From Chloroflexota bacterium (lineage in GTDB: Bacteria; Chloroflexota; UBA11872; UBA12225), in NCBI GenBank assembly GCA_030447525.1, contig JAUJOR010000002.1, positions 95,931 to 159,930 on the forward strand: a stretch of 64,000 nucleotides of DNA. Direction: 5' to 3'. How positions within the stretch are numbered: position 1 is the stretch's first letter; every line of letters starts with the position of its first letter. The translations under genes and the position numbers were made by a program. Below, in pieces: positions 42,472 through 51,069 of this stretch. Below the pieces are notes generated by a model, which saw only the letters and a list, made by a program, of their open reading frames with translations, ran no database searches and was not told where the DNA came from.

Positions 42472-43947
42472 CTAGAGGCCGAATGCGAGCTGCAGAGCAG
42501 GGAGGGCGAAGTAGAGCAGGAAGGCCAGGGCGGTGACCCACATCATGAAATGCACCGCCCCGGCCTTGCCGCGGGCGGTCATGATCAGGACGTAGCTCAA
42601 GACGCCGGCCCCAATCCCGTTCGTGATCGAATACGTCAGGGGCATCACGATCATCGTCAGCAGGGCCGGCAGGCCCTCCTCGACGTCGCCGAAATCAATC
42701 CCTCGGGCGGCCGCGCTCATGTAGAAGCCCACCAGGATCAGGGCCGGGGCGGTCGCTTCCGGCGGGATCATCCCGGCGATAGGGGACAGGAACAGGCACA
42801 CCAGGAACAGTAGCCCTGTGACGACGGCGGTCAGCCCGGTGCGCCCTCCCTCCGAAACGCCGGCCGCGCTCTCGATGTAGGTCGTGGCCGAGGAGGAGCC
42901 GGCGGCCCCGCCGAGCACGGCCGCCAGCGAGTCTACGAGCAAGACGCGATTGAGCCGGGGCAGTCTCCCCTGCTCATCCAGCCAGTCGGCTTCGCCCCCG
43001 ATCCCCACCACCGTGCCCATGGTGTCGAAGAAATCAGAGAGCATCAGGGAGAACACCGTCAGGAGCGCGGTGACAATGGACAGCCGGACGAAGACCTCTA
43101 GGTTGAGCCCGGCGCCCAACGTGGAGAAGTCGGGAAGGGAGACGAACTGCGCCGGCAGGGTAGCCGCCCCGGGGGCGTTGGACACCCGCTGGCCGGTGGC
43201 GTAGAAGACAACCGTGGCCACCACCGTGGTCAGGAGGATGCCGTAGAGCAGGGCGCCTCGCACGCCCCGGGCCACCAGCGCCAGGGTGAACACCAGGCCC
43301 ACCAGGGACATGACGAACGGCAGAGTGGTGTAGTTCCCCAGGGCCAGCGGGACGCTAGGTGGAGCAGAGAGGGGCTGCCCGATCTCCACCGGGACGCGCA
43401 CGAATCCCCCCTGGTAGAGGCCAATAAAGAGGATGAAAAGGCCGATGCCAACGCCGATGCCCCGCTTCAGCGCCAGGGGGATGGCGCCCATCACCGCCTC
43501 GCGAAAGCCGGTGAGCACCAGCCCGGTGATGATCAAGCCTTCCAAGAAGATGACCCCCATCGCCGCTTGCCAGGGGAGCCGCAGCTGGGCGACGAGCTGG
43601 AAGGCGACCACGGCGTTGAGGCCCATGCCGGGGGCCAGGGCCAAGGGATAGTTGGCGTACAGGCCCATAGCAATGGATGAAATGGCGGCCACCAGGCACG
43701 TCGCCGCCACCACCGCCGCGAAGGGTGGCCCCTGCCCCTCCAGGGCCGCGATGCCGGCGAAGGAGAGGATGGCCGGGTTGACGAAGATGATGTAGGCCAT
43801 CACCACGAACGTGGTGACGCCGGCACGCACCTCGGTCCCCGGCGTCGTCCCCTGCGCCCGCAGGAAGAAGAGACGCTCCAGCAAGCCGTTCCCCGCCCTC
43901 TCGCCAACCGTCCCACCCTGGGACAGTGGCGTTCTCACCGTTGCCAT
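42472..43947 (-). CDS. NCS2 purine permease (AzgA-like)
   Basis: A 491-residue inner-membrane permease of the AzgA subgroup, which imports adenine, guanine or hypoxanthine with protons. Hallmarks are the opening LFFLRAQGTTPGTEVRAGVTT with VNPAIL, LAPGMGLNAVVAF, FDTMGTVVGIGGEADWLDEQG and GAAGSSSATTYIESAAGVSEGGRTG, in the order expected, over about 12-14 helices. ATG 43947 begins the conserved part; an AT-rich CATAAT about 10 bp upstream may be a -10 box. Length is normal for the subgroup. Confidence 0.9.
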   Translation of the reverse strand: MATVRTPLSQGGTVGERAGNGLLERLFFLRAQGTTPGTEVRAGVTTFVVMAYIIFVNPAILSFAGIAALEGQGPPFAAVVAATCLVAAISSIAMGLYANYPLALAPGMGLNAVVAFQLVAQLRLPWQAAMGVIFLEGLIITGLVLTGFREAVMGAIPLALKRGIGVGIGLFILFIGLYQGGFVRVPVEIGQPLSAPPSVPLALGNYTTLPFVMSLVGLVFTLALVARGVRGALLYGILLTTVVATVVFYATGQRVSNAPGAATLPAQFVSLPDFSTLGAGLNLEVFVRLSIVTALLTVFSLMLSDFFDTMGTVVGIGGEADWLDEQGRLPRLNRVLLVDSLAAVLGGAAGSSSATTYIESAAGVSEGGRTGLTAVVTGLLFLVCLFLSPIAGMIPPEATAPALILVGFYMSAAARGIDFGDVEEGLPALLTMIVMPLTYSITNGIGAGVLSYVLIMTARGKAGAVHFMMWVTALAFLLYFALPALQLAFGL

Positions 43948-44058
43948 GACGCCTGTATTATGCCCCTGGGCCCGTCCGCGGGACTCGGAGTACAGGGAGC
44001 ACTTCTGGGCACGGCGCGGGCTGCCGGGAGGGGGCGCCTCCTTCCCCGCCAGCATCCC

Positions 44059-45429
44059 CTACTTCTTGCCCCCAGCGGCGTACTCCGTGGCCTGGATCTC
44101 GTTGACCTGGCGCGCCAGATCGATGTGGGTGTCCTTCACCGGCTTCTGGTTCCGCTCGACTGAGGCGGTGTATTCGTCGTTGATCAGCTTGTTCGTCGCC
44201 GCATGGTACCGGTGCAACTCCCACGGCCGGGCGAAGCCTTGCTCGGCGCCAACGGTAAAGGCCTTCAGGTTCTTCCCTTTCAACTCCGCGTGGGCCTCCG
44301 TCAACATGGTCTGCCACTTGGGAAGCCAGGACAGACGGGCGGGCTGCAGTCGCTTGGACTGGATGGTGTACCAGTCGTCGCTGTTGAACCAGGAAAGGAG
44401 GAGCCAGGCGTCGTCCACGCTCTTGCTCTGCCCCCACATTGCCCAGCCATCGGTAGTGGCCAGGACGTCCCGCTGGACGGGTCCCTTGGGCAGGGTCACG
44501 ACGTCCCACTCGAACGTGGGCTTGTCCTGCATCACCGGTACCAGCGACCAGGAACCGTCCTCCCACATGGCGGTGTGGCCCCCGGTGAAGAGCAGCCGCG
44601 CGTTCATCGGCGTCCCCGGGGCGCTCTCCGGACGCTGGTCCGGCTGGATAGCACTGTTCTCCCGCCACATGCGTGCGTGGATCCACTCGTAGGCTTCAAT
44701 GGTCTTCGGGGTATCCAAGGTGGACTTGAGGTCGTTCTTGGGGTCTACCATCGTGCCGCCGTTCTGGTGCACCTTGGCCTGCCGGCGGTCGCCTCCGAGG
44801 ATGAGGTTGGCGCCCCACTTGCGGTTGGGGATGTCGGTCAGCTTGACCATGGCCTCCCGGTACTTGTTCCAGTCCCAGCTGTCATCCGGCAGGGCCACGC
44901 CCTTCTGGGCGAACCATTCCTTGTTGAAGTACAAAGAGGTGGTGCCCATGTACTTGCCGATCCCGTACTGGGCGCCATCCACATTGAAGTACTTGTACTG
45001 CCATTCGATCCAGTCCTTGACGTCTGACTCCTTCATCCCCCGCTTGATGAAAGGATCCAGCTTGGTGAGTACCCCGGCGCGGGCCTCCAAGGGCAGCTGA
45101 TCGCAGCACAGGTCCTGAATGTCCCAGGCGTCCCCAGCGGCCGCGCCGGCCAGGAACTTCTCCGAGTTCATGTCTGGCGTGATGTCCAGCGTGATGTTGG
45201 GGTGCTTGCTCTCAAACAGCTTCTTGCCCGCCTGAAACTCCTCCCAGGAGGGGTTGGCGGCCACGGCGGCCGCGCGGGCGCCGACGCGTAGCGTGACTTG
45301 CTTGCCGCTCCCCTCGATCCTGGGTGCGACATCGCTTCTGCCAGCCGCTGGGCCACAGGCGGCTAGCCCTGCTAGCATCCCCCCGCCCATGCCCAGCTGC
45401 ATCAGCTGACGTCGACGTTGTCCAGCCAT
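44059..45429 (-). CDS. Extracellular solute-binding lipoprotein, family 1
   Basis: A 456-residue exported binding protein for an ABC importer. The N-terminus has consecutive arginines (QRRRQL), a Gly-rich hydrophobic stretch and the lipobox LAAC (Cys25), so lipidation and perhaps Tat export are likely. The mature protein has the family-1 pattern (HPNITLDITPDMNSEKFL, TTSLYFNKEWFAQKGV, WKDWD-like hinge). ATG 45429 has AAAGGAG at good spacing. Like the other binding-protein gene, it has no permease or ATPase gene beside it, so it may pair with components encoded elsewhere. Confidence 0.88.
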   Translation of the reverse strand: MAGQRRRQLMQLGMGGGMLAGLAACGPAAGRSDVAPRIEGSGKQVTLRVGARAAAVAANPSWEEFQAGKKLFESKHPNITLDITPDMNSEKFLAGAAAGDAWDIQDLCCDQLPLEARAGVLTKLDPFIKRGMKESDVKDWIEWQYKYFNVDGAQYGIGKYMGTTSLYFNKEWFAQKGVALPDDSWDWNKYREAMVKLTDIPNRKWGANLILGGDRRQAKVHQNGGTMVDPKNDLKSTLDTPKTIEAYEWIHARMWRENSAIQPDQRPESAPGTPMNARLLFTGGHTAMWEDGSWSLVPVMQDKPTFEWDVVTLPKGPVQRDVLATTDGWAMWGQSKSVDDAWLLLSWFNSDDWYTIQSKRLQPARLSWLPKWQTMLTEAHAELKGKNLKAFTVGAEQGFARPWELHRYHAATNKLINDEYTASVERNQKPVKDTHIDLARQVNEIQATEYAAGGKK

Positions 45430-45770
45430 CTGTCTCTACTCCTTTGGGTCCAGCTGTCGGGTTTTCAAGGTGCAGGAATCTGTGGCGGCTGCGCCTCTAT
45501 CTGAGGGCGTGCCCTGCCATCCCCCCACGCGGTCACTATATCTCCGACTCCTGCTGTGCTCAAGCCGTCCCGCCGGCGGATCGCGCACTGCTGCGCGCGG
45601 CGCGGTAAGCTTCGGCCGGCGCGGCCGGCTGGGGCGCTCAAGGCGCCCTAGGCGCCTGCGAGGAAGTCCTTCGTAGAAGCTCCAGATGGGCGATGCTCGC
45701 AGGAGCGCCCTGCACCCGCTTAGCGCCGGTCGCCGGAGCGCCCCAACACCCAAGCAAAGGAGACGAACCT

Positions 45771-47117
45771 ATGGTGCTAGCCGAGCGGGGCGTGATCCTG
45801 GATGGGGCGCGAGCGGCGTCGGTCGACCCGGATGGATTGGGCCGGGCCTTCGCCCTGCTCCAGGCGTGGGTCAGCGCCGGCGTCTTTCCGGGGGTCGCCG
45901 CCCTGGTTGCCCGTGGGGGAAGGGTGGCCGGGGAGGCCTACCTCGGGCTGGCCCGCCGTGATCAGGGCCGTCCGGTGGACGCCGGGACGGTCTGGTCGCT
46001 GGCCTCGGTGACCAAGCCGTTCACGGCCACCGCCGTGATGCTCCTGGTGGAACGGGGGCAGCTGTCCCTCGACGAGCCCCTCCACCGGCTGCTCCCGGAG
46101 TTCCGCCATGGCTGGGATGGCCAGGAAAGCGCCGAGGGACGCTCCGAGGGCCACGCCGGGGAGGCCTCCCACACCCCGGCAGACGTCAAGCGCCAGCCGG
46201 CCCCCGGGCGCGAAGCGGTGACCCTGAGGCACGTCCTGGCCCACTGCTCCGGGCTGCCGGGCTTCTCGCCGGACAACACCGAGCTGCGCCGGGCGCACCG
46301 GCCGCTGGAGGACTTCGTCGCCAGCTATGGCCGGCAACCCCTCCTCTTTCCCCCCGGCGCGGCGCACTATTACAGCAACCCCGGCATTCTCCTGGCCGCC
46401 GAGACGCTCGGGCGGGCGCTTCGCTCGGGGGGTGCGGCGTTGGGGCAGGCTCAGGCGACGCCGGCCGTGGGCCACTACCACCCCTTCGTCCAGGAAGAGA
46501 TCCTCGCCCCACTGGGCATGTCCGACAGTACCTTACTGCCCCCCCCGGCTTGGGACGGTCATATTGCCTGGGTGGAAGACACCGGCCAGGAGGGGCAAGA
46601 CTGGGAGGCGGCCAACTCCCCCTACTACCGCTCGCTGGGAATTCCCTGGGGGGGGCTGTTCAGCCGCCCGCGTGACCTGGTGCGTTTCGTCGACCTGTTC
46701 CTCCCTGCCGCCGGTGGCCGGCAACGCATCGGGGTGAGCGCGGGGGCGGAGGGGTACCCGCTGGTCAGCCCGGCCACGGCGCGGGCGATGACGGCGGTGC
46801 AGTTCGCCCCGCCGGACGCACCGGCAGACCTGGCGCCGGAGCTGCGGGACAGCGCGGCCCGGACGCCGCCCTTGCCGGCAGTAGAATGGGGCATCGGCTG
46901 GAACCTGAAAGGTGCCAAGCGCCCCTACTTTAGCGGCGAGCTAACCTCCCCACAGACCTACGGACACCTGGGGGCGACGGGGACGATGGTCTGGGCAGAC
47001 CCGCACGCCGACGTCGCCTGCATCCTCCTCACCAACCGTTCGCTCGTGAGCGGCTGGACAGCCGAGCGCCCCCGCCAGGCCCTGTTTAGCAACGCCGTTA
47101 CGGCCGCCCTACGCTAA
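45771..47117 (+). CDS. Serine hydrolase of the beta-lactamase (class C/S12) family
   Basis: A 448-residue serine hydrolase. The nucleophile motif is SVTK (Ser79, Lys82), the second motif YSN has Tyr201, and HLGATG near the C-terminus stands where KTG/HTG is found. VTLRHVLAHCSGLPGF is the typical stretch after the active-site helix. These enzymes cut peptides or esters; true antibiotic hydrolysis is not implied. A Gly/Ala/Glu-rich insert (QESAEGRSEGHAGEASH) occurs after the first domain. ATG 45771 has AAAGGAG upstream; no signal peptide is evident. The 341 bp between it and the divergent binding-protein gene hold two palindromes (AGGCGCC/GGCGCCT at about 45640-45657) but no gene. Confidence 0.87.
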   Translation: MVLAERGVILDGARAASVDPDGLGRAFALLQAWVSAGVFPGVAALVARGGRVAGEAYLGLARRDQGRPVDAGTVWSLASVTKPFTATAVMLLVERGQLSLDEPLHRLLPEFRHGWDGQESAEGRSEGHAGEASHTPADVKRQPAPGREAVTLRHVLAHCSGLPGFSPDNTELRRAHRPLEDFVASYGRQPLLFPPGAAHYYSNPGILLAAETLGRALRSGGAALGQAQATPAVGHYHPFVQEEILAPLGMSDSTLLPPPAWDGHIAWVEDTGQEGQDWEAANSPYYRSLGIPWGGLFSRPRDLVRFVDLFLPAAGGRQRIGVSAGAEGYPLVSPATARAMTAVQFAPPDAPADLAPELRDSAARTPPLPAVEWGIGWNLKGAKRPYFSGELTSPQTYGHLGATGTMVWADPHADVACILLTNRSLVSGWTAERPRQALFSNAVTAALR

Positions 47118-47148
47118 GAGCGTGCCTTTACGAAGGAGGTAGGAAGAA

Positions 47149-47889
47149 ATGGGCATCTATGATGGCGCCCGGGGAGAGGTCGCCGCCGACGTCCTGGAGG
47201 GCCTACGGCGGGTGAGCACGGCCACTGCGTGGGCGACGCTCGTGCGCCACGGGATCCGCAAGCCCTACATGATGGGGATCAGGCCCCTCTCCGTCGGGGA
47301 GGTGTTCCCCATGGTGGGTCGGGCACGGACGCTGCGTTACGTCCCCCTGCGGGAAGATCTCCTACCGTACCTGCGTGAGGCAGGGATGGACAACCCTCAG
47401 CGGGAGGCGATCGAGTGCGTTGCGCCGGGCGATGTGTTTGTGGTGGACGCCATGGGATCCCTGGAGGCAGGGACGATGGGAGACATCCTGGCCACGCGGA
47501 TCGTGAAGCGGGGCGCGGCTGGGATCGTCGCCGATGGGTGCGTGCGGGACTCCCCGTACATCAAGCGGATGGCCATCCCCGTCTACACTCGCGGCGTCCA
47601 CCCGGCGGCCAATACCAGCGCCTTGCTCCCATTGGAGCACAATGGCCCCATCCAGTGTGGCGGCGTGACCGTCCTCCCCGGCGATGTCCTCCTCGGCGAT
47701 GAGGAAGGGATTGTGGTCATCCCACCATCTCTGGCCCCAGAGATCGCGGCCCACGGACCGGGGCACGAAGACCTGGAGGTGTTCCTGCGCCAGAAGATCG
47801 AGCAGGGCCACTCTATCGCCGAGGTCTACCCGCCAAATGAACGCCTTCGGGCAGAGTACGAAGCCCGCGGAGGGGGTACCAGCGCCTGA
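47149..47889 (+). CDS. RraA-like protein (HMG/CHA aldolase family)
   Basis: A 246-residue member of the RraA/4-hydroxy-4-methyl-2-oxoglutarate aldolase family. The metal and substrate site is in TMGDILATRIVKRGAAGIVA with DGCVRD (the G-x20-R-D pattern of class-II pyruvate aldolases of this type), and PGDVLLGDEEGIVVIP is a family landmark. Members either cleave keto acids to pyruvate or act as RraA regulators; the metal-site residues favour the enzyme. ATG 47149 is preceded by AAGGAGGT, a very strong site. It follows the serine hydrolase by 31 bp on the same strand. Confidence 0.87.
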   Translation: MGIYDGARGEVAADVLEGLRRVSTATAWATLVRHGIRKPYMMGIRPLSVGEVFPMVGRARTLRYVPLREDLLPYLREAGMDNPQREAIECVAPGDVFVVDAMGSLEAGTMGDILATRIVKRGAAGIVADGCVRDSPYIKRMAIPVYTRGVHPAANTSALLPLEHNGPIQCGGVTVLPGDVLLGDEEGIVVIPPSLAPEIAAHGPGHEDLEVFLRQKIEQGHSIAEVYPPNERLRAEYEARGGGTSA

Positions 47890-47969
47890 CGCCGGCGTCG
47901 CCAGGGGCTCAGGGGACAACTCCTGCGTCAGGCCTCAGTGTCCATCCTGGCCCTGGCCATGGGCTAACC

Positions 47970-48052
47970 GGCTAGTACACCTGGGCGGAGGTCTCTGGGC
48001 AAGTCTCCCAGATTGGGATCTGCCCAAGGAATTCCGCGGGACTGTACTAGCC
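47970..48052. terminator. Large inverted repeat between convergent genes
   Basis: GGCTAGTACA (47970-47979) and TGTACTAGCC (48043-48052) pair perfectly, and inside them GGGCA...CCCA and TGGG...TGCCC pair again, giving an 83-base nested hairpin. It lies between the RraA-like gene and the convergent receiver gene, as a two-way terminator would. A small mobile-element remnant is an alternative. Confidence 0.5.
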
Positions 48053-48171
48053 GCGTGCCGGGCGTCCATGGGGTGTGTTGCTCAGCTTGGCCGGCGCAGG
48101 TAGAGCGACTTGGTCAGGACAGAGAGAGGCCGGCGATTGCCGGAGCGCAGCAACGGGCCTGCTGGAGGTGT

Positions 48172-48591
48172 TCAGGCCGGCCCGGCGCGCTTCAGCGGGG
48201 CGGCCGTCTCCCTTATGGCTATCGCCTGCCGGCGGCGCTGTAGCTCGTCGGCAATGGTCTCCAGCAGCTCGTCCAGGTCGAACGGCTTCACGAAGGCACC
48301 GGAGACGCCGGCGGTGGCCACCTGCTCTACCGCCGAGCGGACGGCCGACATGATGTAGATAGATACGACGTCCCGACCAGAGCGGCGCCGGAAGCGGTGC
48401 AGGAACCCCAGGCCGTCCAATCGGGGCATCATCAGGTCGAGCAGAATGACGTCTACCCAGTGGTATTCGCACAGGGACAGGGCTTCCATCCCATCCGCGG
48501 CGGCGAGCACGGTATAGCCTTCTGCTTCCAAAGCGGAACGGAGGAAGTCGCGGATGGCTTCTTCGTCATCGACGACCAGGATGGTAGGCAC
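48172..48591 (-). CDS. Response-regulator receiver protein
   Basis: A single REC domain of about 139 residues. The acidic pair is in TILVVDDEEA, the phospho-acceptor Asp in VILLDLMMPRLDG, the Ser/Thr in YIMSAVRS and the Lys in FVKPFDLDEL. No output domain is present. The start is uncertain: GTG 48591, after a G-rich stretch, places the domain at the N-terminus, while an ATG at 48678 or 48738 would add an unstructured lead. No kinase gene adjoins it. Confidence 0.8.
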   Translation of the reverse strand: MPTILVVDDEEAIRDFLRSALEAEGYTVLAAADGMEALSLCEYHWVDVILLDLMMPRLDGLGFLHRFRRRSGRDVVSIYIMSAVRSAVEQVATAGVSGAFVKPFDLDELLETIADELQRRRQAIAIRETAAPLKRAGPA

Positions 48592-48985
48592 GCCGGCCAC
48601 CCCCCGCCGCGAGTCGTCGGCGCTCGGCTGCACAGGCCCGCGTCCCGCGCGCTGTCCCGGGGCCCATTCGCGTTCCATTCGCCGCTTTACCCCACGCGCC
48701 GTATAGTTGGCCGCGTCCCGCCGAGTTCGCTGCCCCAATAGCAGCAGACCTGGATGGGGCGAGCCAGGCCACGCTGGCTACGGGTACGCCCCCGCGATAA
48801 GCCAAACCAGGCGAGATTGCTTACCTCGTTGCAACATGCGTGCCAGGCTCTAGAGGGGCCAGCCCCTGGAGCGCCCGCAAACCGGGTGTTCCGGGTCTGC
48901 CGGCCTCCCCGTCCGGCGGGTGCACCTGGATTGTGATGGGCCTTCCCGGGACGTCAGAATCAGCAAGTGACAAGTGAGGCCTAAC

Positions 48986-50044
48986 GTGAGCCGAGGGCAG
49001 AGTGGGTCAGCGGGCGATGCCGCCTTGCCGGTGGGGTTGATCGGCTGCGGGAACATGGGGACATCGTACGCCAAGCAGATGGCGGCTCTTTCCGAGCTCT
49101 ACCTCGCGGCCGTCTGCGACGTGGACGAGGCCAAGGCGCGCGCGGCCGTGGCCGTGGCCGGCGCGCCGGCGGACGGAAGGCCACCACGGGCCTTCAGCCG
49201 TATCGAGGAGCTACTGGCCCAAGCGGACATCCCCGCCGTCCTCGTGGCCACACCCAACGTGACCCATAAGGAGATCGTCCTCCAGGCCTTGCAGGCCGGC
49301 AAGGACGTGTTCTGCGAAAAGCCGATGGCCCTCACGGTCGCCGACTGCGACGAGATGATCGCCGCCGCCCGGCGATCCGGGCGCAAGCTGATGGTAGGGC
49401 AGGTGCTGCGCCTGATGACGGTGTACGCCACGGTGCGCCGGCTGGTGGCCGAGGGCACCATCGGCACACCCCAGGTGATCCGCGTCCTCCGTTCCAGTGG
49501 CCGTACCGTGGGGCAGCCCGGCCCGTTTGGGGCCTCGTGGCGGGCGAAGCGGGAGCACACCGGCGGGATCCTCTTCGAGGTGCACGTCCACGAGTTCGAC
49601 CTGCTGCGCTCGCTGATGGGGGAAGTGGCCGAGGTTATGGCCATGGCGGACAACTTCTTCCATCCCCAGCGGGACTACGAAGACCACGTGGTGGTCACCC
49701 TACGCTTCCGCAGCGGCGGGCTGGGCGTGCTGGAGGCGGGTGGCGCCCACGCCATCGGCTCCAGCGAGGGGATCGTCAGCGGGGAGAAGGGCAGCATCGC
49801 CTACAACGCCTCGCGCAACTCCGTCGCCTATCGTCTCGTCGAGCCGGGCAGCGAGGTGGTGGAGGTGCCGGTGGAGCGGGACGCCGGGCACGGCATCCAG
49901 AGCGAGCTGTCCAGCTTCGCCCGCTGGGTGCAGCACGGCGAGCCCCCGGTGGTCACAGCTGAAGATGGGCGCCGTGCGGTGCAGCTGGCCGAGGCGGCTT
50001 ACCGCTCGGCGCGCGACAAGAAGGCCATTCAGATCGACGAGTAG
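48986..50044 (+). CDS. Gfo/Idh/MocA family oxidoreductase
   Basis: A protein of about 352 residues with an N-terminal Rossmann domain (VGLIGCGNMGTSYAKQMA, NAD(P) motif), DVFCEKPMALTVADCD with the EKP lysine, and GGILFEVHVHEFDLLRSLMG with the catalytic-helix His/Asp. A sugar or cyclitol is the likely substrate. GTG 48986 has AGTGAGG 6 bp upstream; an in-frame GTG at 48974 has no site. It is not co-directional with a sugar transport operon. Confidence 0.88.
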   Translation: MSRGQSGSAGDAALPVGLIGCGNMGTSYAKQMAALSELYLAAVCDVDEAKARAAVAVAGAPADGRPPRAFSRIEELLAQADIPAVLVATPNVTHKEIVLQALQAGKDVFCEKPMALTVADCDEMIAAARRSGRKLMVGQVLRLMTVYATVRRLVAEGTIGTPQVIRVLRSSGRTVGQPGPFGASWRAKREHTGGILFEVHVHEFDLLRSLMGEVAEVMAMADNFFHPQRDYEDHVVVTLRFRSGGLGVLEAGGAHAIGSSEGIVSGEKGSIAYNASRNSVAYRLVEPGSEVVEVPVERDAGHGIQSELSSFARWVQHGEPPVVTAEDGRRAVQLAEAAYRSARDKKAIQIDE

Positions 50045-50135
50045 GCCGTGGTGCCCTCCCGGGCACTCGTCCGGGCGTTGGAGCAGGGACACGTACCGCG
50101 GGAGAAGGCCCGCCACCGTCGGGCGTCTGTTCGGC

Positions 50136-50657
50136 CTACTCGTCCGGGTGTTCGACGAGCCAACGCGCCCGGGCCGCCGCCTGGCGCGTCTGCGAGGCGG
50201 CGTTCATCTCCGCCAGCTCGATCTTGTTGCCGTCTGGATCCTCGATAAAGTAGATCCGCGCCCCGCTGGTGCCGGTCCTCGCCCCGCCCACATCGAGTCC
50301 CTTGGCTCTCAGCGTATCCAGGGCGGCGTCGAGATCTTCTACTGTTAGGCAGAAGTGCAGGTAGCCTGAGCCGCCCGGGGCGGGGTCTGGCTGGCGCTCG
50401 CCCTCACCGCCCTCGAAGAGCTCCACGAACTGATCGGCGCCGAACTGGACGTAGATCAGTCCCAGGCGCCCGTCTGGGTGGTGGACGCGGAAGGCCTCGC
50501 GAAACCCCAGCACGCCTTCGTAGAAGGCCAGGCTGCGGGCAACGTCGCGCACGCGGAAGGCCACGTGGTTAAAGCGCACCGGACGGATGCCACTGTCTCC
50601 AGGCGCTCCCGACCCTGCCTGCAGGGATGGCGACTCACGCGCGTCGACACCAGGCAT
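50136..50657 (-). CDS. VOC-family protein (glyoxalase/dioxygenase-like)
   Basis: A 173-residue protein of the vicinal-oxygen-chelate fold with two beta-alpha-beta3 halves. Putative metal ligands are His in RFNHVAFRVRDV, Glu in QFVELFEGG, His in SGYLHFCLTV and Glu in NKIELAEM; DPDGNKIEL is the classic end motif. It could act as a lyase, dioxygenase or isomerase. ATG 50657 was chosen over ATG 50678 because GGAGGG lies about 5 bp upstream. Confidence 0.85.
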   Translation of the reverse strand: MPGVDARESPSLQAGSGAPGDSGIRPVRFNHVAFRVRDVARSLAFYEGVLGFREAFRVHHPDGRLGLIYVQFGADQFVELFEGGEGERQPDPAPGGSGYLHFCLTVEDLDAALDTLRAKGLDVGGARTGTSGARIYFIEDPDGNKIELAEMNAASQTRQAAARARWLVEHPDE

Positions 50658-50847
50658 GCTGCCCTCCGGGGTCACCATGCTGCTGTTGTACCAGCTGCGG
50701 CCCTAGACGTGACGGCCGGCGGTGCCGGCACGGAGACACCGGTCGCCCCGTCCAACGGAGGTCTTCTGGCGCGAGCGGGCCTTACAATGAAGCTGGCCCT
50801 GAGTGACGCTGACCGGGGCATGGATCGCTAGACGTGCCAGCGGCCGA

Positions 50848-50885
50848 CTGAAGACGTGGGCGCCGCGAGGAACCTGTCTGGCGAT
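50848..50885 (+). repeat. Dispersed 38-bp repeat, copy 3
   Basis: CTGAAGACGTGG, 20 bp, GGCGAT, with the same spacing as at 21880 and 40267. It lies in the 412-bp region between the divergent VOC and transglutaminase genes, which shows no other gene. Confidence 0.6.
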
Positions 50886-51069
50886 TAAGAGGTGGAGATT
50901 GGTTGGCGCTTGGCGTCACCACCTGCACACAGCGGCCGGCCGATCTTTGTGCAGTTCGTACAACGCGCCCCGGCGGGATCCAGGCTATCGTATATGACCG
51001 TCCGGGAGCAGGGCGACGTGGCCCCGTCGGTGCCGGGATGCGGGCCCGCGGTCAAGAGAAACAGGCCAG

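Noticed and set aside
45771..47117. Antibiotic-resistance beta-lactamase
   Set aside because: SVTK/YSN/HLG motifs show only the wider S12 fold; no signal peptide and no resistance context.
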